Assembly (NCBI GenBank): GCA_020048795.1
Contig: JAIFMA010000182.1
Span: 1 to 5,587, forward strand
Source: Rhodoferax sp.
GTDB taxonomy: Bacteria > Pseudomonadota > Gammaproteobacteria > Burkholderiales > Burkholderiaceae_C
Direction: 5' to 3'
DNA: 5,587 nucleotides
How positions within the stretch are numbered: position 1 is the first letter of the stretch; each line of letters opens with the position of its first letter. A program made the translations under genes and the position numbers. This document shows, one piece after another, positions 5,557 to 5,587 of the stretch. The notes beneath the pieces are model-generated. The model saw only the letters and a program-made list of their open reading frames with translations, was not told the origin of the DNA and did not search any database.

Positions 5557-5562
5557 AAAAGG
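5557..5562 (+). promoter_or_regulatory. Ribosome binding site of the right-edge gene
   Basis: AAAAGG ends 8 nt before the ATG at 5571. It supports that ATG as a true start, and it overlaps the third GGTATC hexamer. Confidence 0.45.
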
Positions 5563-5570
5563 TATCAAAC

Positions 5571-5587
5571 ATGAAGACCAAAGCGTT
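5571..5587 (+). CDS. Start of an unidentified gene (partial, truncated by window edge)
   Basis: ATG AAG ACC AAA GCG TT reads MKTKA plus an incomplete Leu or Phe codon, preceded by AAAAGG at a suitable distance. It is divergent from the BI-1-family gene, with 183 bp between the two start codons. Five residues cannot identify a family. MKTKA is a common beginning of zinc-dependent alcohol dehydrogenases (class III / S-(hydroxymethyl)glutathione type), offered only as a guess. The intergenic stretch holds three GGTATC hexamers and an inverted repeat TGCCA-N15-TGGCA (5496-5520). A TATGCT at 5535-5540 could be a -10, but no -35 partner is clear. Confidence 0.5.

Overview
The window looks like an ordinary core-chromosome segment of a betaproteobacterium. 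The best guess is order Burkholderiales, probably Comamonadaceae of the Rhodoferax/Polaromonas type. This rests on moderately high GC with GC-rich third codon positions, the order surE-pcm-nlpD-(rpoS absent)-rlmD, the proline-rich N-terminal extension of Pcm, the wording of the RlmD and BI-1-family proteins, and recurrent TAAAATC promoter-like boxes. No phage, IS, CRISPR, toxin-antitoxin or defence genes are visible, and I see no tRNA or rRNA.

Layout on the + strand: the C-terminal end of an unidentified gene (3-143), then a compact stress/cell-envelope operon of surE (213-986), pcm (986-1783) and nlpD (1783-2667), and after 63 bp the 23S rRNA methyltransferase gene rlmD (2731-4167). Both junctions inside surE-pcm-nlpD are TGATG stop/start overlaps. 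Converging from the - strand are a small lipoprotein gene of unknown function (4209-4562) and a seven-helix Bax-inhibitor-1/YccA-family membrane protein (4692-5387). The latter has a clear Shine-Dalgarno, a plausible promoter and a good intrinsic terminator (4641-4665). At the right edge a divergent gene starts at 5571, of which only five codons are seen.

Functionally, surE (nucleotide phosphatase) and pcm (isoaspartyl repair) are stationary-phase maintenance genes. nlpD encodes an outer-membrane amidase activator for cell separation. In many gamma- and betaproteobacteria this trio is followed by rpoS; here rpoS is missing and rlmD follows directly.

I found no evidence for a new multi-gene system. 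The most interesting non-obvious signals are: (i) a long imperfect palindrome (3763-3820) embedded in frame in rlmD exactly where the protein is longer than E. coli RlmD, suggesting a domesticated interspersed palindromic repeat; (ii) the missing rpoS; (iii) three copies of a C-Y-TAAAATC-S-G motif in front of surE, nlpD and the BI-1-family gene; (iv) loss of the usual aspartate in Pcm motif II; and (v) three GGTATC hexamers spaced 35-36 bp upstream of the right-edge gene.
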